Below, piece after piece: positions 1 through 7,494 of a stretch of 64,000 nt of DNA. The notes below the pieces were generated by a model that ran no database searches, was not told where the DNA came from, and was given only the letters and a program-made list of their open reading frames with translations. Source of the DNA: Ardenticatenaceae bacterium (GTDB taxonomy: Bacteria > Chloroflexota > Anaerolineae > Promineifilales > Promineifilaceae); assembly GCA_020634435.1 (NCBI GenBank), contig JACKBS010000005.1, positions 951,546 through 1,015,545 on the forward strand, read 5' to 3'. Within the stretch, counting starts at the first letter, position 1. Each line of letters begins with the position of its first letter. A program made the translations under genes and the position numbers.

Positions 1-140
1 TCGGTCAGCTCCAGCCCGGTTTCGCCAATTAAATCCGCCATGACCTGGCGGGTGATGAGGGTGACATTGTGTTTGTGCTGCGCCAGCCGAGCGCCCAAAT
101 AGCCCCCGACCGCGCCAGCCCCATAAATCAAGATATCCAT
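1..140 (-). CDS. Ketopantoate reductase-like NAD(P)-binding protein, N-terminal part only
   Basis: The reverse strand from the ATG at 140 encodes about 46 residues that run off the window edge. They begin MDILIYGAGAVGGYLGARLA, a textbook Rossmann glycine-rich loop (GAGAVGGYLG), followed by a stretch typical of the ApbA/PanE family. Members reduce 2-dehydropantoate to pantoate with NADPH in CoA synthesis, but many paralogs of this fold act on other 2-oxo acids, so the substrate is not decided. The start is the first codon of the Rossmann strand and fits the family. The gene is cut by the window, so length and the catalytic Lys/Glu region cannot be checked. Confidence 0.7.
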   Translation of the reverse strand, partial: MDILIYGAGAVGGYLGARLAQHKHNVTLITRQVMADLIGETGLELT

Positions 141-162
141 ATGCTTATTCCGCTACAGATGT

Positions 163-215
163 GGAGATTAGAGACTAGAGATTGGAGATTTTTCAATCTC
201 TAATCTTCAATCTCC
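163..215. repeat. Modular intergenic palindrome (GGAGATT family)
   Basis: Two 22-nt arms, 163-184 and 194-215, are inverted copies made of short GAGATT/GAGACT/GAGATTG modules around a 9-nt loop. The arms match end to end apart from a few central positions. It lies between the convergent-side end of fmt and the reductase start. Related GAGATTGG-type sequence occurs at 5452-5486 and 43276-43309. Confidence 0.65.
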
Positions 216-236
216 TGTTTATCATCCATCATTCAG

Positions 237-1172
237 TTAAACTGCACCCAACGTGCTGCCGATGAAAGTGTCATAGCCACGCAAAAAGTCGGGAACGGCC
301 GTTGCCCGCTTCCCCGCCAGCTGAATTTCTTCCAAAACCAAAGCGCCATCGGCAGTGAGAACGGCCGCGCCTTCTTCATACGCGACCACAGTTCCCGGTT
401 GTCCTGCGGGTAATCGGCCGTCCGCTACCCGCACCTTGAGAATTTTTAGCATTTCGCCCTGCCAGGTGGTGAATGCCCCTGGCCACGGTGTCATCGCCCG
501 CACGCGGCGGTCCAGTTCGGTGCTGGTTTGCTGCCAATCAAGACGGCCGTCTTCTTTGCTAATCATCGGGGCGTAGGTAGATTTTTCATCGTCCTGTGGT
601 GTGGCGGTGAGCCTGCCTGCCAAGATGCTGTCCAGATGTTCTTCCAGCAGGTTTGCGCCCAGGGTAGACAGCCGATCGTGGAGGGAAGCGGCCGTTTCTG
701 TGGGCGAAATCGGTGTCGAGGCACAGGCGTACACCGCGCCCGTATCTAACCCCACATCCATCTGCATCAGGCAGATGCCAGTTTGGTCATCACCTGCCAG
801 AATGGCATGCTGGATGGGGGCCGCGCCGCGCCAACGTGGCAGCAGCGAGGCGTGGATGTTCAGGCAGCCGTGCGGCGGCAGGTTTAGCACGTGGGGCCGC
901 AAAATCTGCCCAAAGGCGGCCACGACAATGATGTCCGGCTGCCAATCGCGCAAGGTCTGCGCGGCTTCTTCGCTGCGCAGCGATTTGGGCTGGTAAACGG
1001 GGATATTAGCCGCTTCTGCCGTGACTTTGACGGGAGACGGCCGTAACTGCTTGCCGCGCCCAGCTGGACGATCTGGCTGGGTGACAACGCCAACCACCGT
1101 TTGTGTTTCGATTAATGTTTGCAGGACAGGCACCGCAAATTCTGGCGTGCCCATAAAAACAACCTTTGCCAT
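237..1172 (-). CDS. fmt: Methionyl-tRNA formyltransferase
   Basis: Formylates initiator Met-tRNA with 10-formyltetrahydrofolate, in the cytosol. At 311 residues it has the normal length. The N-terminal formyltransferase domain starts MAKVVFMGTPEFAVPVL, contains the SLLPRWRGAAPIQ segment after the catalytic Asn-x-His (NIHASLLPRWRGAAPIQ), and the MDVGLDTG loop. The C-terminal OB-like domain (about 205-305) starts near DRRVRAMTPWPGAFT. The start at 1172 is the first residue of the conserved strand; no strong ribosome-binding site is visible. def, its usual partner, is not next to it here. An upstream divergent promoter at 1212-1240 serves the gene on the other strand. Confidence 0.96.
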   Translation of the reverse strand: MAKVVFMGTPEFAVPVLQTLIETQTVVGVVTQPDRPAGRGKQLRPSPVKVTAEAANIPVYQPKSLRSEEAAQTLRDWQPDIIVVAAFGQILRPHVLNLPPHGCLNIHASLLPRWRGAAPIQHAILAGDDQTGICLMQMDVGLDTGAVYACASTPISPTETAASLHDRLSTLGANLLEEHLDSILAGRLTATPQDDEKSTYAPMISKEDGRLDWQQTSTELDRRVRAMTPWPGAFTTWQGEMLKILKVRVADGRLPAGQPGTVVAYEEGAAVLTADGALVLEEIQLAGKRATAVPDFLRGYDTFIGSTLGAV

Positions 1173-1211
1173 AGCGGCATTCTAACCACGATCTCCTGGT
1201 TTGCAAACTTA

Positions 1212-1240
1212 TTGACGTAATGTGTCCACACCCTTACAAT
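1212..1240 (+). promoter_or_regulatory. Sigma-70-type promoter for the DUF4870 gene
   Basis: TTGACG at 1212-1217 and TACAAT at 1235-1240 are 17 nt apart, about 80 nt upstream of the ATG at 1322. Seen directly; use as a promoter is inference. Confidence 0.6.
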
Positions 1241-1321
1241 GCAATCATTCACGCAAAATGGTTGGGCAAACATGCTTCGTTTGCCGGAATCAAAGCTATT
1301 GCAATTAGGAGGCAATTCTAA

Positions 1322-1669
1322 ATGAGTGAAGATATTGATATTAGCAACGATGATATGAGCGGTATGGGACCATCCGATGATGACAAGCTGTGGGCGCTGT
1401 TGGCTTATGTGTTTTCTCCATTGATTCCAATTATTATCTTTTTGATGGAAGATAAGAAGAATCGGCCGTTTTTGAAGGCACATAACGCACAGGCACTGGC
1501 CTGGGGTTTGCTCAGTATGGTGATTGGTGCCGTATCGACACCATTGTGTGGTATTCCTGGACTGCTTATGTGGTTTGTGGCCATTTACTGGGGCTGGCAA
1601 GCTTACCAGGGCCAAGAAGTTACCATTCCCTTTATTACTGACTTTGTGAAGGGGCAGGGCTGGGCCTAA
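1322..1669 (+). CDS. Small DUF4870-type membrane protein
   Basis: A 115-residue protein with an acidic N-terminus (about 1-22) and hydrophobic segments at about 24-41 (LWALLAYVFSPLIPIIIF) and 55-98. The segment HNAQALAWGLL between them is typical of the DUF4870/Tic20-like family of small integral membrane proteins, whose function is not established. The start ATG at 1322 has an AGGAGG Shine-Dalgarno 9 nt upstream and a promoter at 1212-1240. A hairpin terminator follows at 1714-1753, so the gene is probably monocistronic. Confidence 0.85.
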   Translation: MSEDIDISNDDMSGMGPSDDDKLWALLAYVFSPLIPIIIFLMEDKKNRPFLKAHNAQALAWGLLSMVIGAVSTPLCGIPGLLMWFVAIYWGWQAYQGQEVTIPFITDFVKGQGWA

Positions 1670-1713
1670 ACAGCGGCTCTTTGCATTGGAAGCTGTGAAT
1701 TTGTAAGTTGGCG

Positions 1714-1753
1714 GCCAGCCTCGACAAAGGTGTTGAGGCTGGCTTTCTTTTTG
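1714..1753 (+). terminator. Rho-independent terminator
   Basis: GCCAGCCTC pairs with GAGGCTGGC, followed by TTTCTTTTT. It separates the DUF4870 gene from the next membrane protein gene. Confidence 0.75.
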
Positions 1754-1780
1754 GGATGACTTTGATCAGGAGGATTTTTG

Positions 1781-2506
1781 ATGGATGTCGCAAAAGCGTT
1801 TACCTACATCACCGAAGATGATCGCTGGATGGGCAAGATTGCCATCGGTGCCCTCATTTCGCTGGCGTCGTTTTTAATCCTGCCAGGATTTTTGCTGACG
1901 GGGTACCTGGTTGGCATTGCCCGCAACGTGATGAATGGCGTGAAACGGCCGCTTCCTGAATGGGATGACTTGGGAACTTTGTTTAAGGACGGACTCTCTA
2001 TCGTAATGGCATCTGTTGTGTACACCTTGCCGTTCTGGCTGTTGATTTGCATTGCCTTTGTATCCACCATTGGTTTTGGCGGACTGAGTGAAATGACTGA
2101 AATTAGCGAAGATGCCATCGCCGCGGGTGTCATGGCTACTTACGGATTGGTAGGCTGCCTTGTTTTGATCTTCATGCTGGCGCTGTTTTTCATCAGCCCC
2201 GCCATTGTGATCCAGTACGTTCGTGAAGGCGAACTAGGTGCTTGCTTCCGCTTTGGCGAGGTTTTCACCATTGTGCGGGAAAACATGGGTGACATTTTGA
2301 TTGCTGGGCTGACGCCATTTTTAGCCAGCTTCGTCATGTCGATGGTGTTTGGGGTGCTGAACATTTTTCTCTGCGTAGGAACCGTGCTGGCTTTTCTGCT
2401 GAGCTTTGTAATGACGCCGTATTTAACGGCCGTTACGGGTCATCTCTACGGGCAGATTGCGGGCAAAGTTGGCGGCAAACCACCGGAAGAGAAGTTTGCC
2501 CTGTAG
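1781..2506 (+). CDS. DUF4013-type multi-pass membrane protein
   Basis: A 241-residue protein rich in hydrophobic segments, with about five or six likely membrane helices (for example residues 22-48, 72-95, 114-140, 170-215). It resembles the DUF4013 family: the N-terminal MDVAKAFTYITEDDRWMGK and the GYLVGIARNVMNG segment match the usual opening. Function is unknown. The ATG at 1781 is preferred over a TTG one codon earlier because AGGAGGA at 1768-1774 is optimally spaced. It follows a terminator, and a strong bidirectional terminator follows it at 2539-2576. Confidence 0.85.
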   Translation: MDVAKAFTYITEDDRWMGKIAIGALISLASFLILPGFLLTGYLVGIARNVMNGVKRPLPEWDDLGTLFKDGLSIVMASVVYTLPFWLLICIAFVSTIGFGGLSEMTEISEDAIAAGVMATYGLVGCLVLIFMLALFFISPAIVIQYVREGELGACFRFGEVFTIVRENMGDILIAGLTPFLASFVMSMVFGVLNIFLCVGTVLAFLLSFVMTPYLTAVTGHLYGQIAGKVGGKPPEEKFAL

Positions 2507-2538
2507 TCTTTTGTGTGGTGTTGGCAAAAAAGGGAAAG

Positions 2539-2576
2539 AAAAAGCGGCGCATCCGAGGGTTGGTGCGCCGCTTTTT
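2539..2576. terminator. Bidirectional terminator between convergent genes
   Basis: AAAAAGCGGCGCA pairs with TGCGCCGCTTTTT around a 12-nt loop. A-tract and T-tract on either side let it serve both the DUF4013 gene and the bactofilin-like gene on the minus strand. Confidence 0.85.
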
Positions 2577-2599
2577 ATGAGGGAAGAGGGTTTTATGAG

Positions 2600-3673
2600 C
2601 TAGTTGATATCGGCTTTGTCTGGAAGCGTGTCCAGAACGGCCGTAATCTTATCTGGATTTGGCTGGGGCAAAGCCATCAGCGGATAGTCGCGGGTGCCAA
2701 ACTTGGTCAGTGCCGTAGCGCCCAGGCCAATAAACACGATGGCCATAGAAACCAGGCTTTCGCCAAAGACAAAGGGAATCGCGCCTAAAAAGCCAATCAC
2801 AAACGTGATGGTGGCAGTGCCCAACGCTGTGGTCATTGCCTGACTGCGGTTTTTAATGTTCAGCCGCTGGGCCAGAAATTCACCTACCACATTGCCCACG
2901 CTAAACCAGCCAAGGAAGCCAGCCGCCATCAGCGCCAATACCATCACAAACATGATGGGGAAGCCGAGTAACCCCAGGCCGCAGGCCAGAATAAGAACGG
3001 CCGATACCAACCCAAAGATCACCAGCACAAACGGCATTGAGAAGGAGGTGAGCATACCCACGGCCCCGCTAGCCAGCGGCTTTTTGCGTAGTGCATCCTC
3101 AATGCGCATCATGGGCTGCGGGAAGAATGAAGCCGCGGCAAAGGCTAACAGCGCAAACACCAGGCTGCGCACAATGGCCGCAGCCGTTCCGCCTACGAAT
3201 TGGCCCAAGGGTGACGGCCGTTCTACTTCAACCGTCGGCGGCGGGGCAAAATTGACAGAAGCTGTCAATTCGTTCACAAAGTTAGACACGCCAGCTGGCA
3301 GGACTACATCCATGTCGATGCAGCTCAAGCTGCTGGCACCTTCACCAGCACTGGCTCCGTTGAACAGCACACAATCTCCACTGAGGACGGCCGTATCGGC
3401 AATTTCTAGATCGCCGTTAAACAAAACCACATCCCCATCAACGGTTCCGGCAATTGTGGCATTTCCATTAAAGAGGACAATATCACCTTTGACGTGGCCA
3501 CCCTCGGCCAGTTCAAGGTTTTCATCAAACAATACGATATCGTCGTAAACGACATCCCCATCGCCAACCACACGTTGGGCCAGCGGGGCTGCCAGCACGG
3601 CACCCGTAGGAATGAGCAGCAGCACCAGGGCAAGAAGAAGTAATAGTCGGCGTTGCGTCTTATGACGTTGCAT
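2600..3673 (-). CDS. Bactofilin-like beta-helix membrane protein (sigma operon effector)
   Basis: 357 residues. An N-terminal signal segment (LLLLLALVLLLIPTGAVLA) is followed by at least four repeats of the form GDVVLFNG (about 35-110), the turns of a polymer-forming bactofilin/DUF583-like right-handed beta helix. The C-terminal half (about 165-335) has four or more membrane helices. It is the last gene of a sigma factor/anti-sigma operon: its ATG at 3673 lies 2 nt after the anti-sigma stop, so translation is probably coupled. Likely a membrane scaffold or envelope-stress effector; this is inferred from its position. A bidirectional terminator follows. Confidence 0.8.
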   Translation of the reverse strand: MQRHKTQRRLLLLLALVLLLIPTGAVLAAPLAQRVVGDGDVVYDDIVLFDENLELAEGGHVKGDIVLFNGNATIAGTVDGDVVLFNGDLEIADTAVLSGDCVLFNGASAGEGASSLSCIDMDVVLPAGVSNFVNELTASVNFAPPPTVEVERPSPLGQFVGGTAAAIVRSLVFALLAFAAASFFPQPMMRIEDALRKKPLASGAVGMLTSFSMPFVLVIFGLVSAVLILACGLGLLGFPIMFVMVLALMAAGFLGWFSVGNVVGEFLAQRLNIKNRSQAMTTALGTATITFVIGFLGAIPFVFGESLVSMAIVFIGLGATALTKFGTRDYPLMALPQPNPDKITAVLDTLPDKADIN

Positions 3674-3675
3674 AC

Positions 3676-4230
3676 TTAATTGTTACCTCGCATAGAAACG
3701 GCCGTTGGTTGGCTTACCAACTGTTGGTAAACACCATTCCAGACAAAAACAATCCCGGCCAAAACCAACAACCAGCCTAAAATAGCTGGCTGCTGGGTAA
3801 TTAACTCACCCAACCCCTTAAACAAAGCGCCAGCCACCACACCAATCAAGCGTACGGCTTCGGTCAGCATTCGCTGTACGCCTGCCACAAAGGACGGCTC
3901 ACTGAGCAGGGGCACAACCGTGTTGGCAGCCCACACGACCACTAAAATCGGCAAGATACCGCTTAGCAGCAGCAGCACATAAATCACGCTAATTGCCCAC
4001 AGTCGCGCCTGCCGATTTGGCAGCCGGGCCACGGTGCGCTGGGTGAAATCTGCTGCTGGGCTAAGCATAGGCGTTTGCCGAAACAGCGTGTCGATGGCCA
4101 AAATGGCGTGCCACTCCTGGCGGCATTCAGGACACGCGCGCAGGTGAGATTCCAGCTCGGCATGTTGCTCCGCTGCAAGCTCACCATCGAGCGCGTCCAT
4201 CATCAACAAGTGATATCTTTCATGTTCCAT
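3676..4230 (-). CDS. Anti-sigma factor with zinc-finger domain and membrane anchor
   Basis: 184 residues. The N-terminal 40 residues carry the anti-sigma zinc-finger pattern, with His in ELESHLRACPECRQEW followed by CPEC. Two hydrophobic segments (about 85-115 and 145-165) anchor it in the membrane. Such proteins hold the cognate ECF sigma factor at the membrane until a signal releases it. The ATG at 4230 is chosen because GGAG sits 6 nt upstream; in-frame TTG 4251 and ATG 4242 have poorer sites. It lies directly downstream of the sigma gene and upstream of the bactofilin-like gene, forming a three-gene unit. Confidence 0.85.
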   Translation of the reverse strand: MEHERYHLLMMDALDGELAAEQHAELESHLRACPECRQEWHAILAIDTLFRQTPMLSPAADFTQRTVARLPNRQARLWAISVIYVLLLLSGILPILVVVWAANTVVPLLSEPSFVAGVQRMLTEAVRLIGVVAGALFKGLGELITQQPAILGWLLVLAGIVFVWNGVYQQLVSQPTAVSMRGNN

Positions 4231-4320
4231 AATTGACTCCATTGTTTCCAATTTTGTGTATGCGAGCTTGTTTGCCGCACCGCCAGCCGAAACAACCTGC
4301 TGGCGTTATTCAATCTCATG

Positions 4321-5034
4321 TTAAGAGAGGCTCATCCCATCAGCTTCGGGAAATAGCCCGGCCGCAACACTAATTTCGGCCAGCTGTTTGCGAGCCCGAA
4401 AAAGGCGCGACTTAATGGCGCTGACGGTGGTGTCCATCATTTCAGCAATTTCTTCATAAGAAAGCTCGTGCCAGTAACGCAGCACAACCGCTTCTCGGTA
4501 TTCTGGGGCCAGCTCGGCTAGTAAAGATTGCACCATTTCCTGCTGCTCGTTTTGTACCAACTGCGGTTCTGGTGCAGCCGACTTTTCCGACATTAACGAC
4601 GGATGCGGCGGTAGCGGTTCATCAATAGAAAGCAAAATGGCGCGCCGCTTCCGGATCAGGTCAATGCAATAGTTGGAGGTGATGGAGAGCAGCCAGGTGC
4701 TAAATTTGTGGTTTGGATTGTAGCTGTCCAACCGTGTGTAGGCGCGGATAAACGCTTCTTGGGCTGCTTCTTCAGCCTCTCCAGAATTATTCAGCATACG
4801 ATAGGCCAAGTTGTACACAGGACCTTGATATGCTTCTATGATTTTGCCAAAGGCAACCTTATCGCCCCGCCGAGCCTGGTCGAGCCAGACTTGCTCTTCG
4901 TCCACTTTTTTCTCCTGCCGCGCATGGCGCGTGTCACTACGCAGTATAGCAGGAAAAGTTTCGTTTGCTCTAGCGTGTCCGCTAGCTTGCCCGGCGGCAA
5001 ATAGGTCGTTACTTTTTATCGTCATGCTTGACAA
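4321..5034 (-). CDS. ECF-family RNA polymerase sigma factor
   Basis: 237 residues. Sigma region 2 (about 58-130) contains the YNLAYRMLNNSGEAEEAAQE core-binding helix, and region 4 (about 170-222) the helix-turn-helix YEEIAEMMDTTVSAIKSRLF. A nonconserved N-terminal extension of about 45 residues precedes them. The TTG at 5034 is the likely start: GAGGG lies 7 nt upstream, while the next ATG (5025) has no site in range. It resembles SigW/RpoE-type sigma factors that are sequestered by an adjacent zinc-binding anti-sigma factor, which is what follows here. Its start codon overlaps the -35 box of the divergent thrS promoter. Confidence 0.92.
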   Translation of the reverse strand: MSSMTIKSNDLFAAGQASGHARANETFPAILRSDTRHARQEKKVDEEQVWLDQARRGDKVAFGKIIEAYQGPVYNLAYRMLNNSGEAEEAAQEAFIRAYTRLDSYNPNHKFSTWLLSITSNYCIDLIRKRRAILLSIDEPLPPHPSLMSEKSAAPEPQLVQNEQQEMVQSLLAELAPEYREAVVLRYWHELSYEEIAEMMDTTVSAIKSRLFRARKQLAEISVAAGLFPEADGMSLS

Positions 5035-5055
5035 TGCTGAACCCTCTTTTATAAT
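5028..5055 (+). promoter_or_regulatory. Consensus promoter for the thrS T-box leader
   Basis: TTGACA at 5028-5033 and TATAAT at 5050-5055, spacer 16 nt. Both boxes match consensus exactly. Transcription would start near 5062 and read through the T-box leader. The -35 box overlaps the first codons of the divergent sigma-factor gene. Confidence 0.75.
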
Positions 5056-5061
5056 CGAAAG

Positions 5062-5445
5062 TGCTACAATTCAATAGGCAATACGTCGATTGGGACGAGT
5101 AGTTGCACAATTTGTGCTAGAGAGTGATGGTTAAATAGTTTTTAATGTCTATTTAGCTGAAAACCATCATCACAAAGCGGCAGCGAAAACCCCCCAAGAG
5201 TGATTTTCTGAACGGTCGGGCAAACTTTATTGTTTGCCTATTTAGGGGCAGACCCTTCGGTCTGCCCCCCATATTCTTACTAAGGAAATCCGGCTGGCCC
5301 CGTTAACGGCCGTTACGAGGGTAATCCGTAATCAGTTATCTGTAGTCGGTAAAACCACCGATTACTGTTCACCAATTACCGGTTACCAAATTTGGGTGGA
5401 ACCGCGACGCCATCGCCCCAAACAGGGTGGTGGCGTTTTTTATTT
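5062..5445 (+). ncRNA. T-box leader of threonyl-tRNA synthetase
   Basis: The hallmark T-box GGGTGGAACCGCG is at 5394-5406, directly followed by a terminator stem (5408-5438, with two G-U pairs) and TTTTTT. A Stem I candidate starts at GACGAGTAG (about 5095), with an AGAGAGTGATGGTT arm pairing with AACCATCA. An ACC (Thr) triplet in GCGAAAACC at 5189-5191 is a good specifier candidate; another ACC lies at 5163. Uncharged tRNA-Thr would stabilise the antiterminator and allow thrS transcription. Additional hairpins lie at about 5219-5240 and 5245-5268. The leader is in the right place and the T-box is unmistakable; the Stem I fold was not computed. Confidence 0.9.
5245..5268. repeat. GGGGCAGACC palindrome within the T-box leader
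   Basis: Ten-bp perfect stem GGGGCAGACC/GGTCTGCCCC with a CTTC loop and no following T-tract. It belongs to the same GGGGC...GCCCC class as 45601-45629 and 25837-25907, so it may be an inserted repeat rather than part of the T-box fold. Confidence 0.6.
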
Positions 5446-5519
5446 GGGAAGAGTGGAGACTGGGGATTAGAAATTGGTTCAAATCTCTAGCCTAAAAATA
5501 TTTGGAGGATTTTAGAACG

Positions 5520-7349
5520 ATGTCACAAGAAAACGGCGTCCCGTACGTCGAATCAGATTTATACAAAATTCGGCACTCGGCCGCTCATGTGTTGGCTGAG
5601 GCCGTACTTTCGTTTTACCCGGAGGCAAAGTTGGCTATCGGCCCTCCCATTGAGGACGGCTTTTACTACGATTTTGACTTGGGCAAAGACGAAAAGGGCA
5701 AACCCAAGACCTTCTCGCCGGAAGATATTGAACGAATTGAAGAGAAGCTGAAGGAACTACTCAAGCAAAACGCCAAATTTGAGCGCTCCTCAATGACCAT
5801 TGCCGAAGCCAAGCAGTTTTTTGCTGGCCAACCGTACAAGCTGGAGCTAATTGATGAGCTGGCCGCAGGCAAGGTTGATGAAAACGGCGAACCGCTGAGT
5901 GAGCCAGTCAGCGAAGTGGGTATTTACACGCAGCGCGATTTTGTGGACCTTTGTCGTGGACCGCACGTGGGTTTTACCAAGCAGATCAAAGCAAACGCGG
6001 TGAAGTTGCTGCGTACCGGTGGTGCTTACTGGCGTGGTGATGAAAAACGGCCGCAATTGCAGCGCATCTATGGCACGGCCTGGGAAAACCGGGTTGAGCT
6101 GGAAGAATATTTGAAGCTGCTCGAAGAAGCCAAAGCACGCGATCATCGGCGGTTGGGCAAGCAGTTAGGGCTGTTCCACATTTCCCAGCTGGTTGGCTCT
6201 GGCTTGCCATTGTGGCTGCCCAAAGGTGCCGTGCTGCGTGAGAACCTGGAAGGCTTCTTGCGCCAGGCCCAGTTGGAGCGCGGCTATCTGCCGGTGATCA
6301 CGCCGCACATTGGCAAGCTGGATTTGTACATCACCAGCGGTCATTATCCTTACTACAAAGACAGCCAATACACGCCTATCGACGTGGACGATGAGAAGTT
6401 CATGCTCAAGCCGATGAACTGCCCGCACCACATCGAGATTTACAAGAGCGAGCCGCGTAGCTATCGTGATTTGCCTTTGCGGTTGGCAGAGTTTGGCACG
6501 GTGTACCGCTACGAACAGAGCGGCGAGCTGAACGGCCTGACGCGCGTGCGCGGCTTTACGGTGGACGATTCCCATCTGTTTGTAACGCCGGATCAGTTGG
6601 AAGAAGAGTTCATCGGTGTGGTGGATTTGATCCAGTATGTGTTTAATACGATGGGCTTTCATGATTTCCGGGCGCGGCTGGGCACGAACGATCCGAACAG
6701 CGACAAATATGCCGGTGCGCCCGAGATGTGGCAGCGCGGCATTGCGGCCATCAAGCAAGCGGCCGACAAAGTGGGCATGCGCTACACGGTGGAAGAAGGC
6801 GAAGCGGCCTTTTATGGCCCCAAGCTGGACTTCATTTTCCGCGATGTGCTGAAGCGGGAATGGCAGCTGGGCACGGTGCAGGTGGACTTTTTGCTGCCGG
6901 AGCGCTTTGATCTGGAGTACACCGGCGAAGATGGCCAGAAGCACCGCCCGGTGATGATTCATCGTGCGCCATTTGGCAGCATGGAGCGTTTTGTGGGTAT
7001 TTTGATTGAGCATTTCAACGGCGCATTCCCGCTGTGGCTGGCGCCGGTGCAGGCCGTGATGGTGCCGATTACGGACCGTCATATTCCGTATGCCAACAAG
7101 GTGGCGGCGGAACTACGGGCTTCCGGTATGCGCGTTGCGGTAGATGCCAGCGGCAACCGAATGAACGCCAAAATTCGGGATGCCCAGCTGCAAAAGGTGC
7201 CATACATGCTCGTTGTTGGCGACAAGGAAGAAGAATACAACGCCGTTGCCGTACGCACGCGCGAAAATGAGAATCGTGGCGCGATTTCTGTAGCTGACTT
7301 CAAAGCGCAGGCAACTACCCTCATCACTACCAAGTCGATGGAGTTATGA
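5520..7349 (+). CDS. thrS: Threonyl-tRNA synthetase (copy 1, T-box controlled)
   Basis: 609 residues. Charges tRNA-Thr. The protein opens directly in the editing (SAD) domain, with HSAAH and DLCRGPH as the editing-site residues; the usual N-terminal TGS domain is absent. The class II core has the zinc ligands in KPMNCPHH, VDDSH and MIHRAPFGS, motif 2 around YRYEQSGELNG, and a C-terminal anticodon-binding domain (about 495-600). The ATG at 5520 is chosen over a TTG at 5502, because GGAGGA at 5504-5509 serves it. It lies behind the T-box leader. A second, divergent thrS lies 145 nt downstream past a terminator. Confidence 0.95.
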   Translation: MSQENGVPYVESDLYKIRHSAAHVLAEAVLSFYPEAKLAIGPPIEDGFYYDFDLGKDEKGKPKTFSPEDIERIEEKLKELLKQNAKFERSSMTIAEAKQFFAGQPYKLELIDELAAGKVDENGEPLSEPVSEVGIYTQRDFVDLCRGPHVGFTKQIKANAVKLLRTGGAYWRGDEKRPQLQRIYGTAWENRVELEEYLKLLEEAKARDHRRLGKQLGLFHISQLVGSGLPLWLPKGAVLRENLEGFLRQAQLERGYLPVITPHIGKLDLYITSGHYPYYKDSQYTPIDVDDEKFMLKPMNCPHHIEIYKSEPRSYRDLPLRLAEFGTVYRYEQSGELNGLTRVRGFTVDDSHLFVTPDQLEEEFIGVVDLIQYVFNTMGFHDFRARLGTNDPNSDKYAGAPEMWQRGIAAIKQAADKVGMRYTVEEGEAAFYGPKLDFIFRDVLKREWQLGTVQVDFLLPERFDLEYTGEDGQKHRPVMIHRAPFGSMERFVGILIEHFNGAFPLWLAPVQAVMVPITDRHIPYANKVAAELRASGMRVAVDASGNRMNAKIRDAQLQKVPYMLVVGDKEEEYNAVAVRTRENENRGAISVADFKAQATTLITTKSMEL

Positions 7350-7393
7350 GCAGCCGTTACCAGTAAGCAGTGTTCGGTAATCAGTTAACAGTG

Positions 7394-7421
7394 AGGCCGC
7401 TCGAAAGAGCGGTCTTTTTTT
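7394..7421 (+). terminator. Terminator after thrS copy 1
   Basis: GGCCGCTC-GAAA-GAGCGGTC hairpin with a GNRA loop, followed by TTTTTTTG. It separates the two thrS genes. Confidence 0.85.
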
Positions 7422-7430
7422 GTTTTAGTG

Positions 7431-7482
7431 GATAGTGGTTGGTGGCTAGTACAAAACTAGCCACTAACCACCAGCCGCTATC
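7431..7482. repeat. Modular palindrome between the thrS genes
   Basis: GATAGTGGTTGGTGGCTAGT (7431-7450) faces an inverted arm ending GCCGCTATC at 7482 that has an extra module of GTGGTTA type. It lies just upstream of the second thrS start. Confidence 0.65.
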
Positions 7483-7494
7483 GGAGAAAATCTT

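Noticed and set aside
2856..3548. 230-residue ORF opposite the bactofilin-like gene
   Set aside because: Low-complexity Ser/Thr/Ala/Pro shadow of a membrane-protein gene.
5470..5490. Possible tRNA T-arm (GGTTCAAATC)
   Set aside because: No acceptor or anticodon stem around it; belongs to a GAGATTGG-type palindrome.
6165..7082. 305-residue antisense ORF opposite thrS
   Set aside because: It is a His/Arg/Val-rich shadow of the conserved synthetase reading frame, with no ribosome-binding site.
7350..7494. Second T-box ahead of thrS copy 2
   Set aside because: Only a terminator and a modular palindrome are present; the GGGTGGNACCGCG sequence is missing.
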